Below, in pieces: positions 9,203 to 17,283 of a DNA stretch of 64,000 bases. The stretch's first letter is position 1. Each line of letters starts with the position of its first letter. Below the pieces are notes generated by a model. That model saw only the letters and a program-made list of their open reading frames with translations, ran no database searches and had not been told where the DNA came from. The stretch comes from Bin52 sp965213935 (GTDB taxonomy: Bacteria; Pseudomonadota; Alphaproteobacteria; Thalassobaculales; Thalassobaculaceae). Where the stretch lies: the NCBI GenBank assembly GCA_965213935.1, contig CBDCAO010000012.1:2728001-2792000 (forward strand), written 5' to 3'. The position numbers and the translations under genes are program-made.

Positions 9203-10555
9203 TCAGCCGAACCGGCTGCGAATCATGCCGTAGACGGCACGCAGGGCCTGGGCCTCGCCCCCTTCCGGCCGGCCCGGCCGGTCGGCCTGGTTGTAGGCAA
9301 TGAGATCGATATGCGCCCAGGCGACATCCGCCGGCACGAAACGCTCGAGGAACAGTGCCGCAATGATTGCGCCGCCCAGGCCGCCTGTCCCGGTGCTCGA
9401 GATATCCGCCACCTTCGAGTCGATATGGCTGTGGTAGCCGGGCCACAGCGGCATCCGCCACAACGGATCCTCCTGCGCCTCACCGTTCTGCAGGATCTCG
9501 CCTGCAAGAGAGTCGTCATTGCAGAACAGTGCCGGCAGTTCCGCTCCCAGCGCCACCCGGGCGGCTCCGGTCAGGGTCGCGTAGTCGACAATCATCTCCG
9601 GCCGCTCGCTTGCCGCCTCCGCCAGCGCGTCGGACAGGATCAACCGGCCCTCCGCATCGGTGTTGCCGACCTCGACGGTCAGCCCCTTGCGGGTCCGCAG
9701 CACGTCGCGCGGCCTGAAGGCGTTTCCGGAGATGGCGTTTTCCACCGCCGGGATCAGGACCCTGAGTCGGACCGGCAGCCCGGCTCCCGTGATCAGTCGC
9801 GCAAGTCCGAGCACCTGGGCGGCCCCGCCCATGTCCTTCTTCATGTGCAGCATGCCGCCAGCCGACTTGATATCGAGCCCGCCGCTGTCAAAGCACACCC
9901 CCTTGCCGACAATGGTCACGGCCGGGTGCCCGGTTTCGCCCCACCGCATGTCGATGAGGCACGGCGGCCTCGCCGCCGCCCTGCCAACCGCATGGATGCT
10001 CGGATAGTTGTGAACCAGCAGGTCGGCCCCCTCGATCACCGAAATCGAGGCGCCTGCGTCTTCGGCAACGGCCCGCGCGGTTTCGGCCAGTTCGCGCGGG
10101 CCGAGATCGCATGCCGGGGTGTTGATCAGGTCACGGACCAGGGCGATGCCCGAGGCGCAGCGCTCGACCTCGGCGAGATCAACGCCATCCGGCACCGCGA
10201 GCCGGGCACCGGGGCGGGGCTTCGCGGCATACCGGTCGAAGGCGTAACACCCGAGCGACCAGCCGAGCGACCACAGCATCGCCCGGTGCGCGTCGAGGCC
10301 CTGCGCGTCCAGTCTGTAGACACCTTCGGGCAGGTTTGCCGGCAGTCCGGCAAGACTCCACATGTTCCGGGACGGATCGAGTCCGATCAGGACAGCGGCA
10401 AGACGCCCCGCCCCGTCGGGAACGAACCTGAAATCGCCCGGCCTGGCCTCGAACCCCGTTGCGCGTGCCCAGCCGTTTCCGTCGGGCAGTTCACCCGCGA
10501 GCACCGGGACGATCGGAACGGCACCATGACCGGCGGTGGTTTCGACCAGGTTCAT
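9203..10555 (-). CDS. leucyl aminopeptidase family (M17) metallopeptidase
   Basis: Cytoplasmic di-metal aminopeptidase of 450 residues. The M17 signature NTDAEGRL is at 298-305. The expected ligands are K218, D223, D241, D300 and E302, with the KGVCFDSGGLDIK stretch conserved. The N-terminal domain is shorter than in E. coli PepA, as is usual for the PepB-like alphaproteobacterial branch. The reading frame is open upstream to 10720, but a GGGGGAA ribosome site precedes the ATG at 10555 and the family starts there. It is divergent from the GST gene at 10787. Confidence 0.9.
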   Translation of the reverse strand: MNLVETTAGHGAVPIVPVLAGELPDGNGWARATGFEARPGDFRFVPDGAGRLAAVLIGLDPSRNMWSLAGLPANLPEGVYRLDAQGLDAHRAMLWSLGWSLGCYAFDRYAAKPRPGARLAVPDGVDLAEVERCASGIALVRDLINTPACDLGPRELAETARAVAEDAGASISVIEGADLLVHNYPSIHAVGRAAARPPCLIDMRWGETGHPAVTIVGKGVCFDSGGLDIKSAGGMLHMKKDMGGAAQVLGLARLITGAGLPVRLRVLIPAVENAISGNAFRPRDVLRTRKGLTVEVGNTDAEGRLILSDALAEAASERPEMIVDYATLTGAARVALGAELPALFCNDDSLAGEILQNGEAQEDPLWRMPLWPGYHSHIDSKVADISSTGTGGLGGAIIAALFLERFVPADVAWAHIDLIAYNQADRPGRPEGGEAQALRAVYGMIRSRFG

Positions 10556-10786
10556 GTCAGATGTTCCCCCGCGTTCTCGGCGTGACGTCTCGTCCACACC
10601 GGCACAACATAATGTTGGCCACTGTGCCGCGCCAGTGCGTTCCGGCGGGTCCGGATGCCCCGTCGGCGCTGCGCACTCGGTCCGGGTGCGGCACGAACAC
10701 GGTATCCGACGCGGCGCCAAGACTGTTGCGTTCGGGCATGGCTCGGGCTCAAATGCCGGCGCCGAACCGGGGGGAAGGAGTACACG

Positions 10787-11446
10787 ATGGATGATCTTGT
10801 GCTGATCATCGGCAACAAGAACTATTCGTCATGGTCGCTGCGTGCATGGCTGTCACTCTCGGCCGCCGGCGCCGTCTTCGAGGAGATTCTCGTCCCGCTT
10901 GATCAACCCAACACGCGCCAGGAAATCCTCAAGCACTGGCGCAACGGACGCGTCCCGATCCTGAAACAGGGTGACAACGTCGTCTGGGAAAGCCTGTCGA
11001 TCTGCGAGTACGCCGCCGAACTCTTTCCCGAAGTCAGGCTGTGGCCGCAGGACATCCGCGCCCGCGCCATTGCCCGCTCTCTCTGCTGCGAGGTCCACGC
11101 CGAGTTCAACTCCATCAAGACCCACATGCCGATGAACATCCGCAGCCGCTTTCCGCACGAGGGGCGCAAGCCGGGTGTCCAGGATGACATCAACAGGATC
11201 ACCGCGGTGTGGCGCCGTGCCCGCGAACGTTACGGACGCGATGGCGGCGGGCCATTCCTGTTCGGCCCGTTTACCAACGCCGACGCCATGTTCGCCCCGA
11301 TGGTCAGCCGCATGCGCACCTACGCCGTCGAACTCGGCGACATCGAGACCGCCTACTCGGAAGCGGTCTGGTCGTACCCCCCGATGCAGGAATGGGTAAG
11401 GGCGGCGCACGCGGAACCGTGGGTGATCGAGTACGCGGAGTTCTGA
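10787..11446 (+). CDS. glutathione S-transferase family protein
   Basis: A 219-residue cytosolic GST. The N-terminal thioredoxin-like domain begins LIIGNKNYSSWSLRAW, with a Ser near residue 14-15 as the likely thiol-activating residue. The glutathione-binding pair is in WESLSICEY, and RVPIL holds the cis-Pro. An all-helical domain follows, with the N-capping FLFGPFTNADAMFAP motif. GGGGAAGGAG eight to ten bases upstream supports the start at 10787 over an in-frame upstream ATG. It resembles the YfcF/zeta-like branch; the substrate is unknown. Confidence 0.88.
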   Translation: MDDLVLIIGNKNYSSWSLRAWLSLSAAGAVFEEILVPLDQPNTRQEILKHWRNGRVPILKQGDNVVWESLSICEYAAELFPEVRLWPQDIRARAIARSLCCEVHAEFNSIKTHMPMNIRSRFPHEGRKPGVQDDINRITAVWRRARERYGRDGGGPFLFGPFTNADAMFAPMVSRMRTYAVELGDIETAYSEAVWSYPPMQEWVRAAHAEPWVIEYAEF

Positions 11447-11457
11447 GAAACGGCGAT

Positions 11458-12444
11458 TCAGGCAATCGAAATCGTGGCCGGCACCAGCACCCCGGCGGCG
11501 AGAAACGCGCAGGCAACCGTGTAAAGGGCGAGCGAGCGCCTGATGTCGGGGGCACCGAGGTCGGCACGTCCATTGCCCATCCAGGCGTCGTCGATGCCTA
11601 CGCCATCGTAGGACCGGGGACCGGCGAGCCTGAACCCCAGCGCTCCTGCCATGGCCGCCTCCGGCCAACCGGCGTTGACCGACCGATGCCGGACCGCGTC
11701 GCGCCATGCCGCCCGAATCCCGGATCGGAAGGACGCTCCGGCAACGGCTGGCGCAGCGAGCGAGAGCAACACCGCAGCCAGTCGCGCCGGTATCAGGTTT
11801 GCGAAGTCGTCGAGCCGTGCCGCGGCACCGCCAAAGGCCCGGAACCGGTCGGAGCGGTGCCCGATCATGCTGTCGGCGGTATTGATCATCTTGCAGGCGA
11901 CAATGCCGGGCAGGCCAAGCACCAGGTACCAGAATACCGGGGCAACCACGGCATCCGAGAAGTTCTCCGCGAGTGATTCGACCGCGGCCCGGGAAACAGC
12001 CGCCTCATCCAGCGAGGCCGGTGTTCGTCCGACAATATGGGCAACCGATCTCCGGGCAGCCTCGAGACCGTTGGTTTCGAGCGCACGGGCAACGTCGGCA
12101 ACATGGCGGTAAAGACCTTTCTGCGCGAGCAGAACGGCGACACACGCCACCTCGATCAGTGCGCCTCCCGGCAGGTATGCCGCGGCAGCGGCCAGCGCAC
12201 AGCCCACGCCCGCCGCCGCCGTGACCAGGACCAGGATCGCCAGCGCTCCCAGGATCCGGCGCTCGCCTTCTGCCAGTGCCGGCCGGTTCCATCCCCGCTC
12301 GAGGCAGTCGACCATGCGCCCCATGAGCACCACGGGATGCGGGATGCGTCGCCATAGCGCTTCGGGATCCCCGATCAGCGCATCCAGCATCAGTGCGACG
12401 AACAGGACCGGTGCGTGGTCGACGGGCGTGAATGGTCCGGTCAC
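11458..12444 (-). CDS. cobD: adenosylcobinamide-phosphate synthase CobD/CbiB
   Basis: Integral membrane enzyme of 328 residues that attaches (R)-1-amino-2-propanol O-phosphate to adenosylcobyric acid, forming adenosylcobinamide phosphate. Family hallmarks are the start with ALMLDALIGDPEALWRRIPH, the VGRTPASLDEAAVSRAAVES and AENFSDAVVAPVFWY segments, and several hydrophobic helices. The ATG overlaps the cobU stop by four bases (ATGA), coupling the two consecutive cobalamin genes. The aerobic cobalt-insertion genes are some 42 kb away in this window. Confidence 0.95.
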   Translation of the reverse strand: MTGPFTPVDHAPVLFVALMLDALIGDPEALWRRIPHPVVLMGRMVDCLERGWNRPALAEGERRILGALAILVLVTAAAGVGCALAAAAAYLPGGALIEVACVAVLLAQKGLYRHVADVARALETNGLEAARRSVAHIVGRTPASLDEAAVSRAAVESLAENFSDAVVAPVFWYLVLGLPGIVACKMINTADSMIGHRSDRFRAFGGAAARLDDFANLIPARLAAVLLSLAAPAVAGASFRSGIRAAWRDAVRHRSVNAGWPEAAMAGALGFRLAGPRSYDGVGIDDAWMGNGRADLGAPDIRRSLALYTVACAFLAAGVLVPATISIA

Positions 12445-12974
12445 GCGTCGCTGCCGCCGTCCCGTTTGACCAGGAGCGGGAGCCCCGCCACCATCATCAC
12501 CACCGTCCCGGCGCCACGGGCTATCTCCTGGTGCAGTTCGCCAAGCCGGTCGCGAAACCGCCGCCCGAGGGGCGTTGCCGGCACCACACCGAGCCCGACC
12601 TCGCTCGAGACCAGCAGCAGCTGTCCCTCGACACCGTCGATCGCCTCGAGCAGGGCGGCTGCCGGCGGTTCCGGTTCACAGCCGGTGACCAGCAGGTTGG
12701 ACAACCACATCGACAGGCAGTCGACGAGGACCACCGTTCCGGCGGTGGCCTCCCGGCGAAGCGCCGCGGCAAGTTCCATCGGCTCCTCGACCAGACGCCA
12801 TCCCTGCCCTGCCCGACGTTCGCGGTGACGCACAATCCGCGCGCGCATCTCCTCGTCGCCGGTCTGCGCCGTGGCCAGATAGACCGGGGTCAGGCCGGAG
12901 GCGAGGGCAAGCGACTCGCCGTAGCTGCTCTTGCCGGACCGCGCGCCTCCGAGAATGAGTGTGACCCGGGTCAT
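12441..12974 (-). CDS. cobU: adenosylcobinamide kinase / adenosylcobinamide-phosphate guanylyltransferase
   Basis: Bifunctional CobU/CobP enzyme of 177 residues that phosphorylates adenosylcobinamide and transfers GMP to it before lower-ligand attachment. The P-loop GGARSGKS is at 9-16. H50 in RIVRHRERR corresponds to the guanylylated histidine region, and VDCLSMWLSNLL is conserved. The frame is open far upstream (to 14150) through the antisense of the PhyH gene, but family members start at MTRVTLILGG. A nine-residue open frame with its own ribosome site ends in an ATGA overlap with this start. Confidence 0.93.
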   Translation of the reverse strand: MTRVTLILGGARSGKSSYGESLALASGLTPVYLATAQTGDEEMRARIVRHRERRAGQGWRLVEEPMELAAALRREATAGTVVLVDCLSMWLSNLLVTGCEPEPPAAALLEAIDGVEGQLLLVSSEVGLGVVPATPLGRRFRDRLGELHQEIARGAGTVVMMVAGLPLLVKRDGGSDA

Positions 12975-13000
12975 GCACCTGGGGTTCCGGCACTCGTCAT
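12971..13000 (-). other. putative nine-codon leader ORF before cobU
   Basis: The sequence reads ATG, eight further codons (peptide MTSAGTPGA) and TGA. GGAGGCG sits about seven bases before the ATG, and the stop overlaps the cobU ATG as ATGA. This geometry would allow translational coupling. It may be chance in GC-rich DNA; no attenuator or riboswitch could be recognised around it. Confidence 0.3.
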
Positions 13001-13244
13001 GCCACTCGCCTCCATATGCCGGTCTGCCGCACCCACCGGAACCGCTCGCCCACGATCCTACCACGCCGGACCGCGGAACCCGATCACCCGGAACGGGGCT
13101 GCGGGACGGGGCTTGCGAGCCGCGTTTCCGGACAGGAACGGCCCGGGCTCGACAGGGCCCGCCAATCCCCGCACACTGGCGCAGGCAGGCTCGGAGCCCG
13201 CAGGCACGCGTGTACGGCTGGTCCGGGAGGAAGGGAGGACCCTG

Positions 13245-14126
13245 ATGCGAGGTGAACTCGACCAGGGCGCGATTGAGCGCTACCGCAGTACCGGTGCCCT
13301 GTCGCCGCTCCGGGTGTTCGACGAAGCGGAAGCCGTCCGGCTGCGCGGGGCGCTCGAGGCCGTCGAAGCCGAGCGCGGCCCGGTGTTTACCGAGAATCGT
13401 CCGCGACCGGGTGACATGATCCGCGGGTCCTACCGGTTCAAGAGCCACCTGTTGTTCCGATGGCTGGCCGAGGTGGTTCGCACCCCCCGCATCCTCGATC
13501 TGGTCGAGGACCTGATCGGGCCGGACATCCTGTGCTGGACAACCCACTGGTTCATCAAGGAGGCGCATTCCCCGCACTACGTGTCCTGGCACCAGGACAG
13601 TCGGTACTGGGGTGTGGAGAGCGACCGCTTCGTCTCGGTGTGGCTGGCGCTCTCGCCCGCAACACGCGCAAGCGGCTGCCTGCGCATCCTGCCGGGGTCG
13701 CACCTCGAGCCGCCCATGGAGCACGAGGACACCTGGGCCGAGCACAACATGCTCACGCGCGGCCAGTCGATCCGGGGTATCGACGAGACCCGGGCGTTCG
13801 AACTCGAACTCGCCGCGGGCGAGGTTGCCCTGTTCGACTATCGCCTGGCCCACGCGTCGGGCCCCAACAGCAGCGATGACCGACGCATCGGCATCGGTAT
13901 CCGCTACATCGCGCCATCGGCCCGCCAGGTACAGGCCGAATGGGACTCGGCGTCTCTGGTCAGGGGAACCGACCGTTTCGGGCACTTCGAACTCGAACCG
14001 GAACCGTCGTGCGACTTCGATCCGGTAGCGGTCGCCTTCCACGAGCGCGCCGACGCGGAACAGAGGAAGATCTACCACCAGGGCGTCACGACCACGGAGA
14101 ATCGGGACCATGCCGCTGCTCGGTGA
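13245..14126 (+). CDS. phytanoyl-CoA dioxygenase (PhyH) family protein
   Basis: Non-haem Fe(II)/2-oxoglutarate oxygenase of 293 residues. The iron-binding triad is visible as H116 and D118 (HQD in SWHQDSRYWG) and H203 (YRLAHASGPN), followed by an RR pair at 213-214 expected to bind 2-oxoglutarate. ILPGSH is the usual strand before the distal ligand. A GGAGGAAGGGAGGA purine tract just upstream fixes the ATG at 13245. The stop overlaps the next gene by 17 bases, so the two proteins probably act together. PhyH relatives hydroxylate or demethylate varied small molecules; the substrate is unknown. Confidence 0.88.
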   Translation: MRGELDQGAIERYRSTGALSPLRVFDEAEAVRLRGALEAVEAERGPVFTENRPRPGDMIRGSYRFKSHLLFRWLAEVVRTPRILDLVEDLIGPDILCWTTHWFIKEAHSPHYVSWHQDSRYWGVESDRFVSVWLALSPATRASGCLRILPGSHLEPPMEHEDTWAEHNMLTRGQSIRGIDETRAFELELAAGEVALFDYRLAHASGPNSSDDRRIGIGIRYIAPSARQVQAEWDSASLVRGTDRFGHFELEPEPSCDFDPVAVAFHERADAEQRKIYHQGVTTTENRDHAAAR

Positions 14127-14793
14127 GGGTGTTGCCGCCATCTGGCACAATGTGGCTCCGTCGGCGCAGGCCGACTACAACCACTGGCATGTCCACGAAC
14201 ACGTGCCCGAACGTGTCGGGATACCGGGTTTCCTGCGCGGCCGGCGCTACGGCCCGATCCAGGCCGACCCGGAGTTCTTCCACTTCTACGAGACCGAGTC
14301 GCTCGAAACCCTCACATCACCGGCCTACCTCGAGCGGCTCAACACACCAACCGCGTGGACCCGAAGAGTGATCCCAGAGCTGAAGGACAACAACCGGTCG
14401 CTCTGCCGGATCACCGCCTCCTTCGGGATCGGCCAGGGCGCGGCCATCCTGACGGGCCGGTTCGCAACCGCGGCTGGTGACAGCGGCCCGGATGAGTGGC
14501 TCGCGGGCGAGGCGCTGCCGGCACTCATCGGCAGTCCGGGGATCGTCGCGGCCCACCTGCTCCGGGGCGACCAGGCGGCAAGCCAGATGCAGACGCAGGA
14601 AAAGGCGTTGCGCGAGCGCGCCGACGCGGTGGCGGACGGCGTATTCCTCATCGAGGCCGTGGAGGTGGGGCCCCTCGAGGAGCTTGTCGCCGGAGCACTG
14701 TCACCCGCCGCACTCGCAGCCCGCGGCGCGGGCAGCGTCGCGCTCGGCACCTACCGTCTTCACTTCACATTGTCGCACGGGGATCTCGCCTGA
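14110..14793 (+). CDS. hypothetical protein with dimeric alpha/beta-barrel-like N-terminal domain
   Basis: A 227-residue protein. The N-terminal part (about residues 8-100) has the pattern WHNVAPSAQADYNHWHVHEH with PERVGIPGFLRGRRY, as in EthD/antibiotic-monooxygenase-like dimeric ferredoxin-fold proteins. A second, weaker copy may occupy about 115-220, making a tandem fold. The start lies inside the PhyH gene, overlapping it by 17 bases, which implies coupled translation. The conserved His-rich segment (H26, H28, H30 region) could form an active or metal site. No specific function is claimed. Confidence 0.7.
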   Translation: MPLLGEGVAAIWHNVAPSAQADYNHWHVHEHVPERVGIPGFLRGRRYGPIQADPEFFHFYETESLETLTSPAYLERLNTPTAWTRRVIPELKDNNRSLCRITASFGIGQGAAILTGRFATAAGDSGPDEWLAGEALPALIGSPGIVAAHLLRGDQAASQMQTQEKALRERADAVADGVFLIEAVEVGPLEELVAGALSPAALAARGAGSVALGTYRLHFTLSHGDLA

Positions 14794-14802
14794 ACCGCGG
14801 CC

Positions 14803-15885
14803 CTACTGGCTGCTGCCCGAGCTCCCGTTGCCGTCCTGCAGCTGCACTGCGCGTTCACGCTGCACCTGAAGGTAGCCGGACGACAGCCGGTCTCCGTTCC
14901 AGCGTCCCATGGTCCACCACCGCTTCGCCTCTTCCTCGCTCCGGTCGACGCCGAATCCGCCCATGTACATGAAGCCGAGCATGCCCTGGGAAAATGGGTC
15001 CCCTGCCTCGGCTCCACGCCGGAACCAGCTGACCGCCTCCTCGAGCTCGCCCTTGTTCTGGTAGATCTGGCCCATGGTGCCGTAGGCCCTGACGAGGCCG
15101 CCTTCAATGGCCTTCCGGGCGAACCGCATCGCCGTGGCCTCGTCCTTCGGAACCACCCTGCCCTGGTTGTAGAGCAGACTCAGATAGATCATGGCCCGGG
15201 TATTGTCGGCTTCCTCGGCTGCGCGGTGCAGCAACGCCATGCCTTCCTCCGCCTCGGCGTCGCCGGCGGACCGCTTTGGCAGGTCAAGGACCTTCATGGC
15301 GTAGGTGATCATCGCCTCGCTGTTGCCCTGGCCGACAAGATCCATGATGACCGTGCGCGCCCGCTGCGGGTTCTCGGGACCAGCACCTCCTGGCAGGAAC
15401 TCGAGCGCGGCCTGGATCCGGGCCGACACATCATCCGACTTCAGCGCCTCGATCAGCAGCAGCCAGGCTCCCTCGACATCCCTTTCAACCAGATCGCCAC
15501 GCGCACGGTAGCGGGCCAGCATCACCATCGCTGACGCATGACCGGCCTGTGCCGCCTGTTCGATCAGCGCCACCCCGGCCTTTTGATCCTCCCTGGCGAA
15601 GGCGGCATATGCGCTGTGCACCATGACATCCGTGTCCTGCGGCAATGCCGCGCGTGCCGCGTCACACAGGCTGCCTGTCTCCCGGACGGCGGCCTGCACC
15701 CGTGCATGCTCCTCCTGCGGCGCGCCGGGTTCGGTCGCACGGATCCACTGCCGGGTCCGGTCAAGCGCCTCCACGCACGCCGCCTTCTCGTTCGCGGCGC
15801 GGGCCGCGGGGAACGTCGCCCACATCGCAATCACCGCACCCGCCAACAGGACGACACAGCCAGTTCTGCATCCGATCATGATCAT
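14803..15885 (-). CDS. exported Sel1-repeat (TPR-like) protein
   Basis: A 360-residue protein with a signal peptide (about residues 1-30, ending in PAARA) followed by tandem Sel1-like repeats of about 36 residues. Examples include GHASAMVMLARYRARGD, NTRAMIYLSLLYNQGRVV, VRAYGTMGQIYQNKGELEEA and DPFSQGMLGFMYMGGFGV. Such solenoids mediate protein-protein contacts, often in the periplasm. A GGAG ribosome site four bases upstream favours ATG 15885; an ATG two codons later is equally usable. It converges on the alpha/beta-barrel gene with a 9-bp gap. Confidence 0.85.
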   Translation of the reverse strand: MIMIGCRTGCVVLLAGAVIAMWATFPAARAANEKAACVEALDRTRQWIRATEPGAPQEEHARVQAAVRETGSLCDAARAALPQDTDVMVHSAYAAFAREDQKAGVALIEQAAQAGHASAMVMLARYRARGDLVERDVEGAWLLLIEALKSDDVSARIQAALEFLPGGAGPENPQRARTVIMDLVGQGNSEAMITYAMKVLDLPKRSAGDAEAEEGMALLHRAAEEADNTRAMIYLSLLYNQGRVVPKDEATAMRFARKAIEGGLVRAYGTMGQIYQNKGELEEAVSWFRRGAEAGDPFSQGMLGFMYMGGFGVDRSEEEAKRWWTMGRWNGDRLSSGYLQVQRERAVQLQDGNGSSGSSQ

Positions 15886-16124
15886 CACTCCAACGGGGTC
15901 CGACTCCACGACGCCGGCCGGCAGAATGAAGAAACCGGCGTGGCACGGCAAGGTCCGCAGGCCCGGACGGCACTTGCCCCTGTCAAGACTTGCCCGGCAA
16001 GATGGACGCCGGCCCCCGCCGATGCCGCCATCGCGAGACCGGTGCTGCCTGCGGGCCGACATGCCGCCGGGGGCAGACCGTCCTCCGGGGCCCCGTTCGA
16101 CCCTTGCGTGAAGGAATCCCGAGA

Positions 16125-17276
16125 ATGGCACAAGTCTCGTTTCCGGCGACATTCATGCGTGGCGGCTCGTCGAAAGGGGTATTCTTCCGGGATGTCGATC
16201 TTCCCGGTGATCCGGCACTCCGCGAGCGGATCCTGCTTGCCGTTCTCGGCAGTCCCGATCCCTACCAGAGGCAGCTGAACGGTCTGGGCGGCGGCCTTTC
16301 CTCGGTGTCCAAGGCGGTGATCATCGGCCCGTCGACACGCCCGGACGCTGATGTCGACTACACCTTCGCCCAGGTCGATGTCGCGGCACCGGCCGTGCAC
16401 CTCGGTTCCAACTGCGGCAACCTGAGTTCCGCGGTCGGGCCCTTCGCCATCGACAGCGGACTGGTCGATACGGACGGCACCGAGGCCGAGGTCATGATTC
16501 ACAACACCAACACCCGCAAGCTGATCCGCGCCCGGGTGCCGGTGACGGACGGGACGCCGGAGGTCGAAGGATCGGTCGCCATCCCGGGTGTGGCCGGGAC
16601 CGGAGCCGGGATCCGGCTTGACTTCATGGATCCGGCCGGACCGACAACAGGCACCCTGCTGCCCACCGGGCGACCAGTCGACACGCTGCCGCTGGACGGG
16701 GAAGGGACCGTCGAGGCCTCGATGGTCGATTCCAGCAATCCCTGCGTGTTTCTCGAAGCGGACCGTTTCGGGCTGGACGGCACCGAAGGGATCGACGCGC
16801 TTGACGCCGGCACCGCGCTCGCGGCCCGGCTCGAGCGAATCCGGTGCGAGGCGGCGGTCAGGATGGGACTGGCCGCCTCGCCCGAAGCCGCCCGTCCCAA
16901 CGCGCCGATGATCGGCCTGGTCGCGCCGCCGCGGACCTATCACACCTTGTCGGGTGCCACGGTCCCGGGCGGCGAGGCCGTCATCGCGGCGCGGATCTGG
17001 TCCATGGGCCGGGTCCATCGGGTATTGCCGCTGACAGGCGCCATGTGTCTCGCCGTTGCCTGCCGCATTCCCGGCTCGGTCTGCGCACGGGCACTGGCGC
17101 GGCATGCGGACACACTGCACATTGCAACGCCATCGGGAGTGCTGCCGCTGGACGCATCGGTCCGCGCGGAAGAGGGAACCGTTACCGTCGAACAGGTCAC
17201 GGCGTGGCGAACCGCGCGGATCCTCATGAAGGGGGAGGTCTTCGTTCCCCGCTCCATCGTCTCCCCGATGCCCTGA
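16125..17276 (+). CDS. PrpF-family isomerase (2-methylaconitate / 4-oxalomesaconate type)
   Basis: A 383-residue cofactor-free isomerase with the diaminopimelate-epimerase-like fold. Family hallmarks are the start PATFMRGGSSKGVFF, NCGNLSSAVGPFAI (about residues 95-108) and SNPCVFLEA. Known relatives isomerise 2-methylaconitate in propionate degradation (PrpF) or 4-oxalomesaconate in gallate or protocatechuate breakdown (GalD). Neither pathway is encoded nearby, so the substrate is undecided. ATG 16125 matches the family start; the upstream frame is open but unlike relatives. It is convergent with the MFS gene. Confidence 0.88.
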   Translation: MAQVSFPATFMRGGSSKGVFFRDVDLPGDPALRERILLAVLGSPDPYQRQLNGLGGGLSSVSKAVIIGPSTRPDADVDYTFAQVDVAAPAVHLGSNCGNLSSAVGPFAIDSGLVDTDGTEAEVMIHNTNTRKLIRARVPVTDGTPEVEGSVAIPGVAGTGAGIRLDFMDPAGPTTGTLLPTGRPVDTLPLDGEGTVEASMVDSSNPCVFLEADRFGLDGTEGIDALDAGTALAARLERIRCEAAVRMGLAASPEAARPNAPMIGLVAPPRTYHTLSGATVPGGEAVIAARIWSMGRVHRVLPLTGAMCLAVACRIPGSVCARALARHADTLHIATPSGVLPLDASVRAEEGTVTVEQVTAWRTARILMKGEVFVPRSIVSPMP

Positions 17277-17283
17277 ACGGCCG

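Noticed and set aside
12975..13244. Cobalamin riboswitch before cobU
   Set aside because: No conserved blocks in order could be found on the minus strand.
12432..13244. Long N-terminal extension of the PhyH gene
   Set aside because: The open frame upstream of 13245 is antisense to cobU/cobD coding sequence; PhyH similarity and the ribosome site start at 13245.
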